A DNA stretch of 64,000 nucleotides from contig JAFEAP010000025.1 of assembly GCA_018266355.1 (NCBI GenBank), forward strand, positions 176,122 through 240,121. The letters run 5' to 3'. Under the pieces are notes generated by a model that saw only the letters and a program-made list of their open reading frames with translations, did not search any database and had not been told where the DNA came from. Below are positions 53,612 through 63,839 of the stretch, piece after piece. Every line of letters starts with the position of its first letter. Position 1 is the first letter of the stretch. The position numbers were made by a program, and so were the translations under genes. The stretch comes from Bdellovibrionales bacterium (GTDB lineage: Bacteria > Bdellovibrionota > UBA1018).

Positions 53612-55029
53612 ATCGCTCCGACTCCCCGAATCGCCGAAGTGACGGTCTTGATCCCGATCGCGAAGTCGAGGAGCAGAGATCGGTTCTCGAGATAGAAAAG
53701 GTCGTACTCGATATGGTCGTGGATCGGCGCACCACGAAAGGTACTGATCTGCCAGAGGCCGGTGATTCCCGGTTTCGCGTCGAGCCGTTGGCGCTCGAGC
53801 GCGGAGTATTTTTCGACGATGAAAGGCATTTCCGGTCGCGGGCCGACGAGGCTCATGTCGCCGCGGAAGACGTTGAAAAGTTGCGGAAGCTCGTCGAGGC
53901 TCGTTCGGCGAAGCCACTTTCCGACGCGCGTGATTCGCGGATCATCCGACGACTGGGGCGTGTATCCGTATTTCGGAGCGTCCACCCGCATCGTCCGGAA
54001 CTTATAGAAGCTGAATTCCTTACCCCGAAGGCCGACGCGCTTCTGCTTGAAGATGACGGGCCCCGGGGAGTCGAGCCGGATCAAGATCCAAAAAAGGAGG
54101 ATCAGCGGCGAAAGAAGCAGGATCCCGACGGTAGCCACGATGAAATCTGCGAGCCGTTTTGCGCCGAGGTAATAGAAGCTCACCGTTCGCTTACGGCGGC
54201 GAAGGACGGGAATGCCGCCGATCTCGAAGAGCTCGACGCTCTGGATAAAGCTTTCGTAGGTGTTCGGAACGATCGCGTAGTCGAGCCCGAGCTCGACGCA
54301 TCTCTCGACGAGCCGCTGGTTCCGCTCGAAGGACGCGCCGGGAAGGGCGATCAGGACGGTCCCGATCCCGCTCTTTCGCGCTTCCGTGAGCCAAGCCTCG
54401 CCTCCGAGGACCGAGAGCTTCCGATTCGTCATTCCCGGCCAGGAGATCGTCGCCCCGATTTGGGAGGCGTCGTCGTCGAGAAACCCGATCGGGAGCAATC
54501 CGAGCGCGGGACTTTCGAGGAGGCGGCGACAAAGGTGCTGACCGATGGTTCCAACGCCGTAGATCACCACGCGCGTCTCGGACCATCCCCGCGTGTGGAA
54601 GAGGATATGGATCCGGTAAAAGATCTGACGCTGGATGAGCAGAGCGATCGGAGTTGCGATCATGGCGAACGTCAGGGTCAATCGGGAAAAACTCGTGAAC
54701 CGGATGTAGAACGAGATGCTCAGGATCGCGGCGGAGGCGTAGATGCCCGCTCTGAATATCCCTCGAATCTCACGGATGTTCAGGAGGCTGATCTCGCGGC
54801 GATAGACGCCGACCCGATCGAGGACGATCAGGTAGATGGTCGCGCTGAAGACGGTGAAAAAAAGGAATTCCGAAAGGCTCTGGGGCGAGGACCGGGAGAG
54901 CGCGCCGACGTAGAGGGCGTAGGCGACGAGATAGGTCGCGACGACCGTAAAGAAATCGAACCCGAGCTGGATCGCAGTGATGGCGGTTCCGAAGTATTTA
55001 CGCATTCCTGAAGAGGAGAGATTCGACAT
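53608..55029 (-). CDS. Polyprenyl glycosylphosphotransferase (WbaP/WcaJ type)
   Basis: A 473-residue initiating enzyme that places the first sugar-phosphate on undecaprenyl phosphate. It has four or five N-terminal helices, a Rossmann-like domain ([20 protein letters not shown]), another helix, and the catalytic domain with [40 protein letters not shown] and KPGITGLWQ. The Met at 55029 is chosen because GGAGA lies 6 nt upstream; Met 55050 has none. It is divergent from the WecG/TagA gene, consistent with the start of an assembly line. Confidence 0.95.
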   Translation of the reverse strand: MSNLSSSGMRKYFGTAITAIQLGFDFFTVVATYLVAYALYVGALSRSSPQSLSEFLFFTVFSATIYLIVLDRVGVYRREISLLNIREIRGIFRAGIYASAAILSISFYIRFTSFSRLTLTFAMIATPIALLIQRQIFYRIHILFHTRGWSETRVVIYGVGTIGQHLCRRLLESPALGLLPIGFLDDDASQIGATISWPGMTNRKLSVLGGEAWLTEARKSGIGTVLIALPGASFERNQRLVERCVELGLDYAIVPNTYESFIQSVELFEIGGIPVLRRRKRTVSFYYLGAKRLADFIVATVGILLLSPLILLFWILIRLDSPGPVIFKQKRVGLRGKEFSFYKFRTMRVDAPKYGYTPQSSDDPRITRVGKWLRRTSLDELPQLFNVFRGDMSLVGPRPEMPFIVEKYSALERQRLDAKPGITGLWQISTFRGAPIHDHIEYDLFYLENRSLLLDFAIGIKTVTSAIRGVGAI

Positions 55030-55087
55030 ACGGCTCTCCACGGATCTCATAGATCCAAATCGATTCCTATTCCTTCGGTTTTATACG

Positions 55088-55846
55088 ATGAATAGGCTTA
55101 TGGACCGTCCGACCACGACCATCCTGGGGGTGCCGATCTCGACCCTCGGTATGGAAAAGGCCCTCGATTTATGCGCTGCGCAGGCGAGAGCCTCCGGCGG
55201 AGGTTACGTTTGTTTCGCGAACGTCCATACCGTCACCGAAAGCCAGTCGCTGCCCGCGCTTCGAGAAACCTTGAGCCGAGCTTTTCTATCGGTCGCAGAC
55301 GGACTTCCCCTCGTCTGGGTTTCCCGCCTCCGAGGCCCCGCGATCGAATCCCGCGTTTGTGGCCCGGACTTCATGAAAGATTTCCTGGAGCGCTACCGGG
55401 ACTTGCCGGTCGGCTTCGTCGGCGGGGCGCCCGGCCAGGCGGAAGCCTTGGTCGCTCGTTTCGGTCTCTCCTCCGCCTGCCATAGCCCCCCGATGCGGCC
55501 CTATTCTCCCGAAGCGGTCGCCGAGGACTGGCGCGCCTTCCTCGAGAAGAACGGAAATCGACCGCGACCGCGCGTGGTTTGGGTCGGCCTCGGCGCGCCG
55601 AAACAGGAGCTTTGGATGCGAAACGCTTCGACGCTCGCTCCGGACGTCCTCTTCATGGGCGTCGGCGCGGCTTTCGATTTCCTGACGGGGACGAAGAAGC
55701 GCGCTCCGCTTTGGATGCAAAGGTCGGGGCTCGAGTGGCTCTTCCGCTTGCTTCAGGAGCCCCGCCGGCTTTGGCGGCGTTATTTCACGACGAACTTCCG
55801 GTTCATCGTCGCCGTCGTCGCGGACTCGTTTCGTCCGCGGGATTGA
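55088..55846 (+). CDS. WecG/TagA/CpsF family glycosyltransferase
   Basis: A 252-residue GT26 enzyme. Family landmarks are YVCFANVHTVTES, the substrate loop SVADGLPLVWVSR, GFVGGAPGQAEAL, and WVGLGAPKQELWM, VGAAFDFLTG and KRAPLWMQRSGLEWLFRLLQEPRRL at the C-terminus. It usually adds the second sugar (ManNAc-type) to the lipid carrier after the WbaP-like step. A second start at 55100 is possible. It ends 9 bp before the convergent ABC-ATPase gene. Confidence 0.92.
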   Translation: MNRLMDRPTTTILGVPISTLGMEKALDLCAAQARASGGGYVCFANVHTVTESQSLPALRETLSRAFLSVADGLPLVWVSRLRGPAIESRVCGPDFMKDFLERYRDLPVGFVGGAPGQAEALVARFGLSSACHSPPMRPYSPEAVAEDWRAFLEKNGNRPRPRVVWVGLGAPKQELWMRNASTLAPDVLFMGVGAAFDFLTGTKKRAPLWMQRSGLEWLFRLLQEPRRLWRRYFTTNFRFIVAVVADSFRPRD

Positions 55847-55855
55847 TTCGCGCCT

Positions 55856-57127
55856 CTAGGCGGTCGAACCTTCTTTCGCGATCGACCACCGGAAATCCGG
55901 CCGCAAGGAAATGCCGTGCATATCGCCGTAGTTCTTGTCGTTCGAGCACATGATGACGGTGTCGAACGAGGCGATCGCCTTGAGTTCGACGAGATAAGGC
56001 AGGACCTCGCGTTTAGCGATGCGAAGGTCGACGTAAAAAGTCTGGGTACCGAACAGATCCGCCGGGATCTCGCAAACCGACCGATAAATTCCCGGCGCCT
56101 TTTTCTTGAAACCGGCGCGATTCGGATAGTCCAGGTCGGCGGTGGCGAGGATCGGATTGCCGTCGGCGTCGTGGATGATCAGCTTCACGAGCAAGTCCTC
56201 GATCTCCTCGCGAACTTCGTAACGAACTTCCACCAAGACCTTCTCGTCCGAACTGAAGTGCTCGCTCTCGCTACCGTCCGGTCCGCATATTTTCAGACCG
56301 AGAAGGCGCACCGGGCCGCTTCTTCTCTTTTCAGCCTCCAGAACCGCGTTCAGGTTTTGGCGGTTTCCGGAATAATCCAAGTATTTCGAAATCGCGTCGC
56401 TCGCGGACCCTTCGTAGATTTTTTTCCCGTGCGAGAGGACGAGACCGCGATGGCAAAGTTTTTTAACCGAAGGCAGGTGATGGCTTACGAATAGAACGGT
56501 ACGTCCGTCCGAGCTCGCGATGTCCTGCATCTTGCCGAGGCATTTTCGCTGGAATTCGACGTCGCCGACGGCCAGGACCTCGTCGATGATCAGGATCTCC
56601 GGTTCGAGATGCGCTGCCACCGCGAACGCGAGACGAACGCTCATTCCGCTCGAGTAATGCTTGACCGGAGTATCGATGAATTTCGAAACTCCCGAAAAGT
56701 CGATGATTTCGTCTAACTTCGAGCGGATCTCGGCGCGATTCATCCCGAGGATGGTGCCGTTCAGGTAGATATTCTCGCGTCCCGTGAGCTCGGAATGAAA
56801 ACCGGTTCCGACCTCGAGAAGCGCGGCGACGCGACCTTGGATGGTCGCCCGACCGCGGGTTGGTCGGGTGATGCGCGATAAGATCTTCAATAAAGTGCTC
56901 TTGCCGCTCCCGTTTCTACCGATGATGCCGAGCACCTCGCCGCGCTTCAGCTCGAACGATACGTCGTCGAGGGCCCAGAAGTCGGCCCCGCCGGACGAAG
57001 GCCCTTTGAATACGCCGCCGACCGAACGAACGATGGCGTCTCGAAAGCTACGGCTCGAGGGCGTACCGATACGGTATTGTTTCGAGATTCCGTCGACGAT
57101 GATGGCGCGGTCGCGATCATTCCTCAT
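55856..57127 (-). CDS. wzt: Polysaccharide ABC transporter ATPase (Wzt-like)
   Basis: A 423-residue ATPase. The nucleotide-binding domain has Walker A GRNGSGKST, signature YSSGMSVRLAFAV and Walker B ILIIDEVLAVGD. The C-terminal 150 residues form an immunoglobulin-like, beta-rich domain as in Wzt, which binds the O-antigen end and decides specificity. The longer C-terminal part marks it as a carbohydrate exporter rather than a teichoic acid TagH type. Its start overlaps the permease stop as ATGA. Confidence 0.93.
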   Translation of the reverse strand: MRNDRDRAIIVDGISKQYRIGTPSSRSFRDAIVRSVGGVFKGPSSGGADFWALDDVSFELKRGEVLGIIGRNGSGKSTLLKILSRITRPTRGRATIQGRVAALLEVGTGFHSELTGRENIYLNGTILGMNRAEIRSKLDEIIDFSGVSKFIDTPVKHYSSGMSVRLAFAVAAHLEPEILIIDEVLAVGDVEFQRKCLGKMQDIASSDGRTVLFVSHHLPSVKKLCHRGLVLSHGKKIYEGSASDAISKYLDYSGNRQNLNAVLEAEKRRSGPVRLLGLKICGPDGSESEHFSSDEKVLVEVRYEVREEIEDLLVKLIIHDADGNPILATADLDYPNRAGFKKKAPGIYRSVCEIPADLFGTQTFYVDLRIAKREVLPYLVELKAIASFDTVIMCSNDKNYGDMHGISLRPDFRWSIAKEGSTA

Positions 57128-57945
57128 ACCAGGTCCGCCATGCTGAATTCGATCTTACGGAAATAACGGATCCCCAAAACGAAGAGGACCAGCACGCCGG
57201 CGAACGCGTAGTGCGAGCCCGACGAAGGTGGTTCCCCGCCCAGTACGCTCCAACGGAATCCTTCCACGGCCGCCGCCATCGGATTGAGCGCGAAGAGAAA
57301 ACGATATTTCTCCGGGATGACCGACGCCGGATAGGCCACCGGCGTGGCATAGAGACCGAGCTGAACCATGAACGGGATCACGTGTTGGAAATCCCGGAAC
57401 CGGATGGTCAATGCGCTCAGCCAGATTCCGACGGTTAGGCCGCAGACGACCGTCATCGCCACGTAGAACGGGAGCCAGAGAAGATTGATCGTGGGGGCGA
57501 TTCGGTACGCGACGAGCAGCCCGACCAGGAACAGAAGCGTCACCCCGAAATCGACGAAACCGACGATCGCCTTGGAAAGCGGGATCACCAAGCGAGGGAA
57601 ATACGTCTTCTTGATCATATCCCCCGAACTGATGATCGAATTGCCGGCTTGGGACATCACGTACGAAAAATAAGACCAAACCGACATTCCGGCCAAAGCG
57701 AAGACCGGGTAAGGAATGCTTCCCGTGTCGATCTTGATCCCGCGCCCGAAGAGAAGCGTGAAGACGAGCAAAGTGGCCAGCGGTTGGATGACCGCCCAGA
57801 CCAATCCGAGCACGGTTTGGGCGTAACGAACCCGAAGGTCCCGCCACGCCATCATGAAGAGAAGTTCGCGATGTCGGAAAAGATCGCGGAATCCTTCCGC
57901 GTAGTCCGTTTTTTCCGCATCGATGACCGTCACGTCGTTTCTCAT
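57124..57945 (-). CDS. wzm: Polysaccharide ABC transporter permease (Wzm-like)
   Basis: A 273-residue membrane protein with six helices. ELLFMMAWRDLRVRYAQTVLGLVWAVIQPL is the typical ABC-2 entrance, and YFPRLVIPLSKAIVGFVDF follows. Met 57945 overlaps the previous gene's stop as ATGA, so it is used; the longer frame is a shadow. With Wzt it exports a complete glycan across the inner membrane. The presence of Wzx/Wzy-like proteins in the same locus means more than one polymer may be made. Confidence 0.93.
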   Translation of the reverse strand: MRNDVTVIDAEKTDYAEGFRDLFRHRELLFMMAWRDLRVRYAQTVLGLVWAVIQPLATLLVFTLLFGRGIKIDTGSIPYPVFALAGMSVWSYFSYVMSQAGNSIISSGDMIKKTYFPRLVIPLSKAIVGFVDFGVTLLFLVGLLVAYRIAPTINLLWLPFYVAMTVVCGLTVGIWLSALTIRFRDFQHVIPFMVQLGLYATPVAYPASVIPEKYRFLFALNPMAAAVEGFRWSVLGGEPPSSGSHYAFAGVLVLFVLGIRYFRKIEFSMADLV

Positions 57946-59531
57946 GTTCGAAACACCTGCTTCTCGAGGGCCGGCCGGTCCTTTCGCAACATCTCTTCCC
58001 CTCGGCGAAAAAGCCGATACAGCCGTCCGGCATTCTCTTTCGCTTTCGACACGTCCGTTTCGTGCTCGCGCGAAGTCAGGCAAGGCATGTCGAGTTTTTC
58101 ACCGACTTCCATCGCGATCTCGAGGTAGGCGGCGAGCTCGGCGTCGTCGCTCATCGTCCGGGACCAGTTTCGTACGACGCTCGGCAGGGTCGTGACGTCG
58201 GTCACCGTCTTCACGCTCGTGAGCATCGAGAACGGCGTCGGACCGAAGACGATGGAGGGCTTCCGCAGGAGCGCCGCCTCGAACGCCGAAGTTCCGGTGA
58301 TCGTGACCACGCCGTGGGCGGACTCGAGATATGCCCGCGGGTCCCCGTATTTGCGCGGTTCGATCAAGATGACGTTCGGGAGCCGTCTCATTCGCCGGTA
58401 GAACGAGAGTGGCCGCTCGCCCATCATGTACCAGTGCTCTTTCACGACGATCGATTGGCCCGGAGGCACGCTTTTCGAGAGCGACTCGACGAGAAACTCC
58501 TCGTTCAGGAAGAAGGGGGACTTCGTCAGCGTCGAGGACTCGGGAATCAGATGAAGCGGGAACAAGATGTAGTCGAGCTTCGACAAATCGGCTTCGACGA
58601 AAGGACTCGCGAATCGCATGACGAACTTCCGGAAGTATTCCTTGAGCTCGAGGAGATGCAATCGGATCGGGTCGGCGAAGATTGGCGCGGTGCCCGTCCG
58701 GTAAAAGCGCAGCCAATCTTTGAAGTGGGTGGGGAATCGGGAAAAATTGGCGCGGACGAGCGCGTAGAGACTCCGCAGCGGGCGAAAGGCCATCGTCGCG
58801 TACGCGATCTTGAATCCGTCGGCCAGGATCTCGCTTTGGGCGCGGAATCGGTCGAGCTCGCGGTAACCCGCCCGGCTCGATCGGACTTCCACCGTCCGAA
58901 GTTCGCGAGCTCTTTGCTCGACGAGCGGCCCGAGCCAGTCCGCGTCCGCAAGAGCTAAGGTCGTGGAAGGAAAAAAATAGTCGTCGAATCGGGAGCCTTC
59001 GATCGTGACGTAAGGAATATTACGTCGGCCCGCGACCTCGAAGAGGATGGCTCGAGGATATTCCGAGAAATCGGCGTCGTAGATCGCATCGGGCCGGAAC
59101 TCGTCCAGAACCTCATGCACGAGACCGTAGTAAAGCTGCATCAGCAGGTATTGCTGCTCGACGGGCACGTCACGATAGTAAGTGCGGTAGTGCGCGTACG
59201 TGGACATGAATTGGCTGGTGATCTGCTGAAGGCCGAGAGTCTTGCCGGCGGAATACTCGCGATCGATTCGGCGGAGCGCCTCCCAATCCAGCCCGAGATT
59301 TCCGGACCGTACGCGCGATCGGAATTCCGTTCCGAGTTTCTTCGCATCGAAGATCTTCAGATCGGGGTTGAGCCGAACGAACTCGCGGTAGTCGTAGTCC
59401 CCTCGCATCGCTTCGTGGGGCATGATGAAGAAGATCCCGATTTCGGTACCCTCTTCGCGCAGCAGTTTCGCGAGGTAATGCGCCGGCCAAGCGAAGCCTT
59501 CCTTCGCGACTAGAAGAACCCTTCTAGACAC
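57942..59531 (-). CDS. Capsule polysaccharide-type transferase (KpsC/KpsS-like)
   Basis: A 529-residue soluble protein. A Rossmann-like N-terminus (VLLVAKEGFAWPAHYLAKLL) is followed by PDAIYDADFSEYPRA, and by a C-terminal half with FPLHLIPESS, VVKEHWYMMGERPLSFYRR and ITGTSAFEAALLRKPSIVFGP, the pattern of capsule/LipB (KpsC/S) proteins. Its close coupling to wzm-wzt, overlapping by ATGA, suggests it prepares the exported glycan end, e.g. a lipid-linked cap. The sugar added is not known. Confidence 0.75.
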   Translation of the reverse strand: MSRRVLLVAKEGFAWPAHYLAKLLREEGTEIGIFFIMPHEAMRGDYDYREFVRLNPDLKIFDAKKLGTEFRSRVRSGNLGLDWEALRRIDREYSAGKTLGLQQITSQFMSTYAHYRTYYRDVPVEQQYLLMQLYYGLVHEVLDEFRPDAIYDADFSEYPRAILFEVAGRRNIPYVTIEGSRFDDYFFPSTTLALADADWLGPLVEQRARELRTVEVRSSRAGYRELDRFRAQSEILADGFKIAYATMAFRPLRSLYALVRANFSRFPTHFKDWLRFYRTGTAPIFADPIRLHLLELKEYFRKFVMRFASPFVEADLSKLDYILFPLHLIPESSTLTKSPFFLNEEFLVESLSKSVPPGQSIVVKEHWYMMGERPLSFYRRMRRLPNVILIEPRKYGDPRAYLESAHGVVTITGTSAFEAALLRKPSIVFGPTPFSMLTSVKTVTDVTTLPSVVRNWSRTMSDDAELAAYLEIAMEVGEKLDMPCLTSREHETDVSKAKENAGRLYRLFRRGEEMLRKDRPALEKQVFRT

Positions 59532-59604
59532 GCAGACTTCCTTTGGAATCTCGATTTCGAACCCCTCGCATCATCCCCACTTGATAACAGAGAGAGCGGA
59601 CGTG

Positions 59605-60831
59605 TCAATGGACGGCGCGGTTGTCCGAGGGGTACGGACAAGGGACGTAAAAAAGCGGTGAAAAATGAAGCGCGGATTCGAGAGCGGCTCGAGTCCGGGT
59701 AGCTTCGGCTTCCGCGCTACCGAACTTGAAGAAGATATCGATCGGGTGGGTCAAGGCATCGGGATTCGAACGTCCCGGCAAAAAAGATTTGAAGCCCGAA
59801 CGGCGAACGACCCCCGATCGCGCGGCGACGGCGTAGTACCGCTTGGCCAATCCGCTCTTCGGGAAATGCTCCCAAACGAAACCGTTCTTGAATTCCCTCC
59901 GCAGGGCTTCCAGAACCCCGGGCAGGGCATCTTGACCGCGCTCGATCAAAAATAAGTCGTGAACGCGCGCCGGACCCCGGGTTCGCGAGTCAGCCCGTAG
60001 AACGACGACGGCTCCGATCGCTTTTCCATCGCGCTCCACTATGAACTTGCCGTAACGCGACGAAGCGAATCGCCAATTGAAGGCGACGGACGTCCTCGCG
60101 TACGTCAACGTTTGGACGTTCTCGAGACGGAATTGCTCGGCAAGCTCGTCGAATTCCGTTCCGAAACGGTCGACGTTCCGAAGTAAAATGGGAACCTTCG
60201 TCGAGATTGGCCGGCGTCCGCTCAAAATCGACATGATCGCCATCCCGAATGCATACCCGGCGGCACGCGGAAGCGAATAGAGGGCGTTTCGACGGAACTG
60301 GCGGAAATATTGCCGCATCAATCCGGCTAAGGAGAAATGCCAGGTCTCGGCGAAACTCAAAGATAAGGTTTCGAAACCGGCGATCCGCCAAATGAGCTCC
60401 GGTATGCTGGAAAATGCCAAAACGACTTCGATTCCCGCCTGGAACGCTGCGGTACCGCTCTGATCGATCATCGGCAGGATCGAATAAGTATCGACTCCCT
60501 GGAAAGGAAGCTTTTGGTTCCGCACGGAAGGATCGATGACCGCGTTCGAGACTCCGGCGCCGCGGATGTCCTGTGAGCCTAAAGCGAGGGGAATCGGGAA
60601 AAGCCCGAAATGGCCCAAAAGGGTCCCTCGCTGGTCCTCGAGTAAGGCATGGAAGGCCTTACCTTCCGGATTATGCCGATAGAGAAAGTCCCACCGGTCT
60701 GCAGTTGATGCGTATTCCTCGCCGTCGGCGCGAAGGTGGGACCGGCAAAGCTCCGTAAGTTGGGAAATCTCCTCGGGCCGCAAGGCATGAGCCGAAACGC
60801 GAACAGCGAGTCGAGGTTCCGAAGAGGGCAT
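59605..60831 (-). CDS. GNAT-fold acyltransferase-like protein
   Basis: A 408-residue protein with the layout of two tandem GNAT domains. The first shows the acyl-CoA-type segment VIDPSVRNQKLPFQGVD and LAFSSIPELIWRIAGFE; the second has an N-terminal ADGEEYASTADRWDFLYR-like block and AIGAVVVLRADSR. The clear pyrophosphate-binding motif is weak, so a catalytic function is uncertain. It lies leftward upstream of the capsule-type gene with a 73-nt gap and is divergent from asparagine synthase. It could acylate an amino sugar of the glycan. Confidence 0.72.
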   Translation of the reverse strand: MPSSEPRLAVRVSAHALRPEEISQLTELCRSHLRADGEEYASTADRWDFLYRHNPEGKAFHALLEDQRGTLLGHFGLFPIPLALGSQDIRGAGVSNAVIDPSVRNQKLPFQGVDTYSILPMIDQSGTAAFQAGIEVVLAFSSIPELIWRIAGFETLSLSFAETWHFSLAGLMRQYFRQFRRNALYSLPRAAGYAFGMAIMSILSGRRPISTKVPILLRNVDRFGTEFDELAEQFRLENVQTLTYARTSVAFNWRFASSRYGKFIVERDGKAIGAVVVLRADSRTRGPARVHDLFLIERGQDALPGVLEALRREFKNGFVWEHFPKSGLAKRYYAVAARSGVVRRSGFKSFLPGRSNPDALTHPIDIFFKFGSAEAEATRTRAALESALHFSPLFYVPCPYPSDNRAVH

Positions 60832-60905
60832 CTTCCCCCTCGGTAACCCACTGCCCGACTCATTTCAAGGATGCGGGAAACCAGCGGGAAAGCTATTCTA
60901 GCGCC

Positions 60906-62747
60906 ATGTGCGGCATCAACGCGATTTACCGTTATCAGGGGATTTCCGAGACGGATCGCGACCGCATCTCCCGCATGGACGCGGAAATGACCTATCGCGG
61001 TCCCGACGGCGAAGGAACTTGGTTCGGCGAGCAGGCCGCGCTGGGTATGCGTCGTCTCGCGATCATCGGGCTCAAAGGCGGGGACCAACCGATCTTTAAC
61101 GAAGATCGCTCGCTCGTCCTCGTCTGCAATGGCGAGATCTATAACCACCCCGAAATTCGCAAGGACCTCGAAGCGCGCGGCCGTCGATACGCGACCACGA
61201 CCGATTCCGAAAGCGTTCTCCGCTTGTACGAGGAATATGGGACCGATTGCGTCGACCATCTGCGCGGCATGTTCGCCTTCGCCCTTTGGGACGAAAAGAA
61301 GAAGCGGCTTTTCGTCGCCCGCGATCGAGTCGGAGAGGTGCCGCTCTACTTTGCCGAAAATCATCAAGGAGTCGTTTTCAGCTCGGAACTGAAAGCGATC
61401 GCGAATCACGCGATCGAGCGTCTCGACCCTGATTACGATTCGATCCGCCAGACTTTGCGCTATTCGTACCCGGTCGATCTTCGGAACACGTTCATTCGCC
61501 AGATCAAACGACTCCTCCCCGGGGAACGCGCGATCGTCGACGCGAACGGATTGTGCCTCGAAAAGTACTGGAAGCCCCGCTTTAAGGGAAACTATTCGGG
61601 AACTCGGAAGAACGCCGAAGAAGACGTGCTGAACGCGCTTCGAGAGTCCGTCTCGCTTCGCATGCGAAGCGAGGTCCCCGTCGCGGTCCTTCTCAGCGGC
61701 GGGATCGATTCCGCGGCGATCGCCGCCCTCATCGCAAAATCGCATTCGGGTGTCCAAGCGATCACCGCGGGATATCGGGGCCGGCCGGATTGCGACGAAA
61801 CCGAAGAAGCGGAAAAGATCGCGAAAGCGATCGGGATCAAGTGGGAGCGTGTCGAGCTCGACGAATCCGATTTCCTTAACTACTTTGACGATCTCGTCCA
61901 CGTGATCGACGAACCCGTAGGAGATAAATCCGCGATCGCCCAATGGGCGATCTATCGGAAGGCGAAGGAAAAAGGACTGAAAGTCCTGCTCTCCGGGAAC
62001 GGCGGCGACGAGCTGTTCTTCGGTTATCCTTATTGGAACCAAGTCGGCTATCGCCTCGACCAGAGGATGCAGTGGGAACGTCTCGCGGAAAAACGCCGCC
62101 GACATCGCATACCGTCGAAGGTGGGTTTCCTCGCGCGCCGGCTCGTGAGCGAACCGCTCAGCTTATTCGACGCCTTCGCCCCCTCGGATCGATCGGGCAT
62201 CTTCGCTCACCCGTACTACGATCATCGCGCACGTTATTTGAAGGACGCCGACTGGCCCAACGGGAACTCCTTGCGCGCGCCCGATCCGTTCACGGCTTTT
62301 CTCGATGAAGCGGACAACGGTCCCGACCTGATCGCGTCCATCCTGTTCTCGACCTGGCTCCCGGCGAACTGCCTCCATTTGTCGAACAAACTCGGTCTCG
62401 GGAACTCAGTGGAGCTTCGGGCCCCCCTGCTCGATCACAAACTCGTCGATCTCGTGTTTTCCCTGCCGATCGAATGGCGCTTCTCGCGGTCGGAACCGAA
62501 AACGTTTCTCAAAGGGATCCTCCGCGGCGTGATCCCGGACCGAGTCTTGGAAGGAAAAAAGCGCGGTTTCACCCCTCCCGATCCCATGATCGAGAAGATC
62601 ATCCAAAAGTCGGAGGAAAAGGTTTTCGGAAAACCAGCCATCGAACTCGTTGACGTACTTGTATCGCGAATGATGCGGAATTACTTCGGTAACTCATACG
62701 ACGCCGCATCGTCTGAACGAAGGCTTTCGCGGAAATCACGGGACTAA
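60906..62747 (+). CDS. asnB: Asparagine synthase, glutamine-hydrolysing
   Basis: A 613-residue enzyme. The N-terminal glutaminase nucleophile is Cys2 in MCGINAIYRY, with RRLAIIG, NGEIYNH and ARDRVGEVPLYF. The synthetase domain has the PP-loop VLLSGGIDSAAIA and LSGNGGDELFFGY. No Shine-Dalgarno sequence is visible before the ATG; TATTCT (60894-60899) lies 6 nt upstream, so the mRNA may be leaderless. In glycan loci such enzymes can amidate uronic acids, and this location favours that over amino-acid supply, but no substrate residue shows it. Confidence 0.93.
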   Translation: MCGINAIYRYQGISETDRDRISRMDAEMTYRGPDGEGTWFGEQAALGMRRLAIIGLKGGDQPIFNEDRSLVLVCNGEIYNHPEIRKDLEARGRRYATTTDSESVLRLYEEYGTDCVDHLRGMFAFALWDEKKKRLFVARDRVGEVPLYFAENHQGVVFSSELKAIANHAIERLDPDYDSIRQTLRYSYPVDLRNTFIRQIKRLLPGERAIVDANGLCLEKYWKPRFKGNYSGTRKNAEEDVLNALRESVSLRMRSEVPVAVLLSGGIDSAAIAALIAKSHSGVQAITAGYRGRPDCDETEEAEKIAKAIGIKWERVELDESDFLNYFDDLVHVIDEPVGDKSAIAQWAIYRKAKEKGLKVLLSGNGGDELFFGYPYWNQVGYRLDQRMQWERLAEKRRRHRIPSKVGFLARRLVSEPLSLFDAFAPSDRSGIFAHPYYDHRARYLKDADWPNGNSLRAPDPFTAFLDEADNGPDLIASILFSTWLPANCLHLSNKLGLGNSVELRAPLLDHKLVDLVFSLPIEWRFSRSEPKTFLKGILRGVIPDRVLEGKKRGFTPPDPMIEKIIQKSEEKVFGKPAIELVDVLVSRMMRNYFGNSYDAASSERRLSRKSRD

Positions 62748-62772
62748 AACACGTGCAAAAGGTGATTTGAGA

Positions 62773-63774
62773 ATGAAGTCGAAATCCCTCAAAATGCGAA
62801 TTGAATTCCTGTTCGAAAAGTACAGTCTCGAAAAATCAAAAGGAATTGATGCGTTTATAAGTGCGGTTAACAGCGCTTATTACAAATTCGCCGCGAGTTT
62901 ATACGAGGATCACCAAGACAATCTCGATCCGATTTACCAATCTTTTTTTTCACAACTAGAGCCGGGTTACGCTTTGGTCGATATTGGCGGAGGAACAGGA
63001 CACACCTATCGCGTCGTCGAACGATTGGGTTATCAATACTCCCATTATTATTTTATCGAGCCTGCGCGCGAAATGAGTGACCGCTTAGGAGTCCAATCCG
63101 AGCGACTCACCGTGATCAACGAGTTTATCGAGCAATGCTGGCAGATGCTGTCTAAAAAAACCGACGTTCCACGAGTTTTTATTGTCAGCGCGTGTCTGCA
63201 CCACATCATTTATCTCGATGCCTTTCTGACCAATTTAAAGGCGGCGATGGGGCCTCGCGATGTTTTCCTAATCGCTCACGAACCCAATAGCGCTTATCAC
63301 CGTACGTTAGTGGCGCTCATTCGAAAAATTTATCTATTTTCTCTGAAAAACGCCTTTCTGAACGCAGCGAGGGCGCTGAAGTACTTCTTAATCCGAAAAC
63401 CAAGACAAGCACCCGATCTCGGACAGCACTTGCGTAGCGCCCGAGAAGAGCTAGTCCGAAATCAGATCGTTTCCCCGGAGTTTTCCGAAACCATGGTCTA
63501 CGCGGTTACCGACTACCAGGTGGAGTTGAACTGGAAAGACATTTCCGTACCGTCTTTGTACCGTAAGGACGGCTATCTAACGATTGAACGAGTTGCCGAG
63601 AAGTTCTTGTCAGACCCCTTCTTCCTGAAAACCTATCGGCACCTCACATATCTGCCTAAGACAAAGATCGATTTGATCGTAGACTCACTCCTACGGCTAC
63701 TATTCCCAAAAGGGGGATATTTCTTCTTCTCAGCATTCGGAACTCCCCGTTTTAGGTCCAAAAACGGCGCGTAG
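62773..63774 (+). CDS. Low-GC SAM-dependent methyltransferase
   Basis: A 333-residue protein. Motif I is LVDIGGGTGHTYRVVERLG and the second site FIEPAREMSDRLG; FIVSACLHHIIYLDAF follows. This is a Methyltransf_11/25-like fold with a long C-terminal extension (basic, RKPRQAPDLGQHLR). AAGGTGA lies 7 nt before the ATG at 62773; TTG 62767 is the alternative. The gene is visibly richer in A/T than all flanking genes and stands 25 nt behind asnB, so it looks like a recent insertion into the locus. Confidence 0.85.
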   Translation: MKSKSLKMRIEFLFEKYSLEKSKGIDAFISAVNSAYYKFAASLYEDHQDNLDPIYQSFFSQLEPGYALVDIGGGTGHTYRVVERLGYQYSHYYFIEPAREMSDRLGVQSERLTVINEFIEQCWQMLSKKTDVPRVFIVSACLHHIIYLDAFLTNLKAAMGPRDVFLIAHEPNSAYHRTLVALIRKIYLFSLKNAFLNAARALKYFLIRKPRQAPDLGQHLRSAREELVRNQIVSPEFSETMVYAVTDYQVELNWKDISVPSLYRKDGYLTIERVAEKFLSDPFFLKTYRHLTYLPKTKIDLIVDSLLRLLFPKGGYFFFSAFGTPRFRSKNGA

Positions 63775-63839
63775 CACAAATAACTCCTTCGGCTTGCGCG
63801 ATCGCCTCCTATCAACTTATTTTTGCGGCCTTGACCTAA

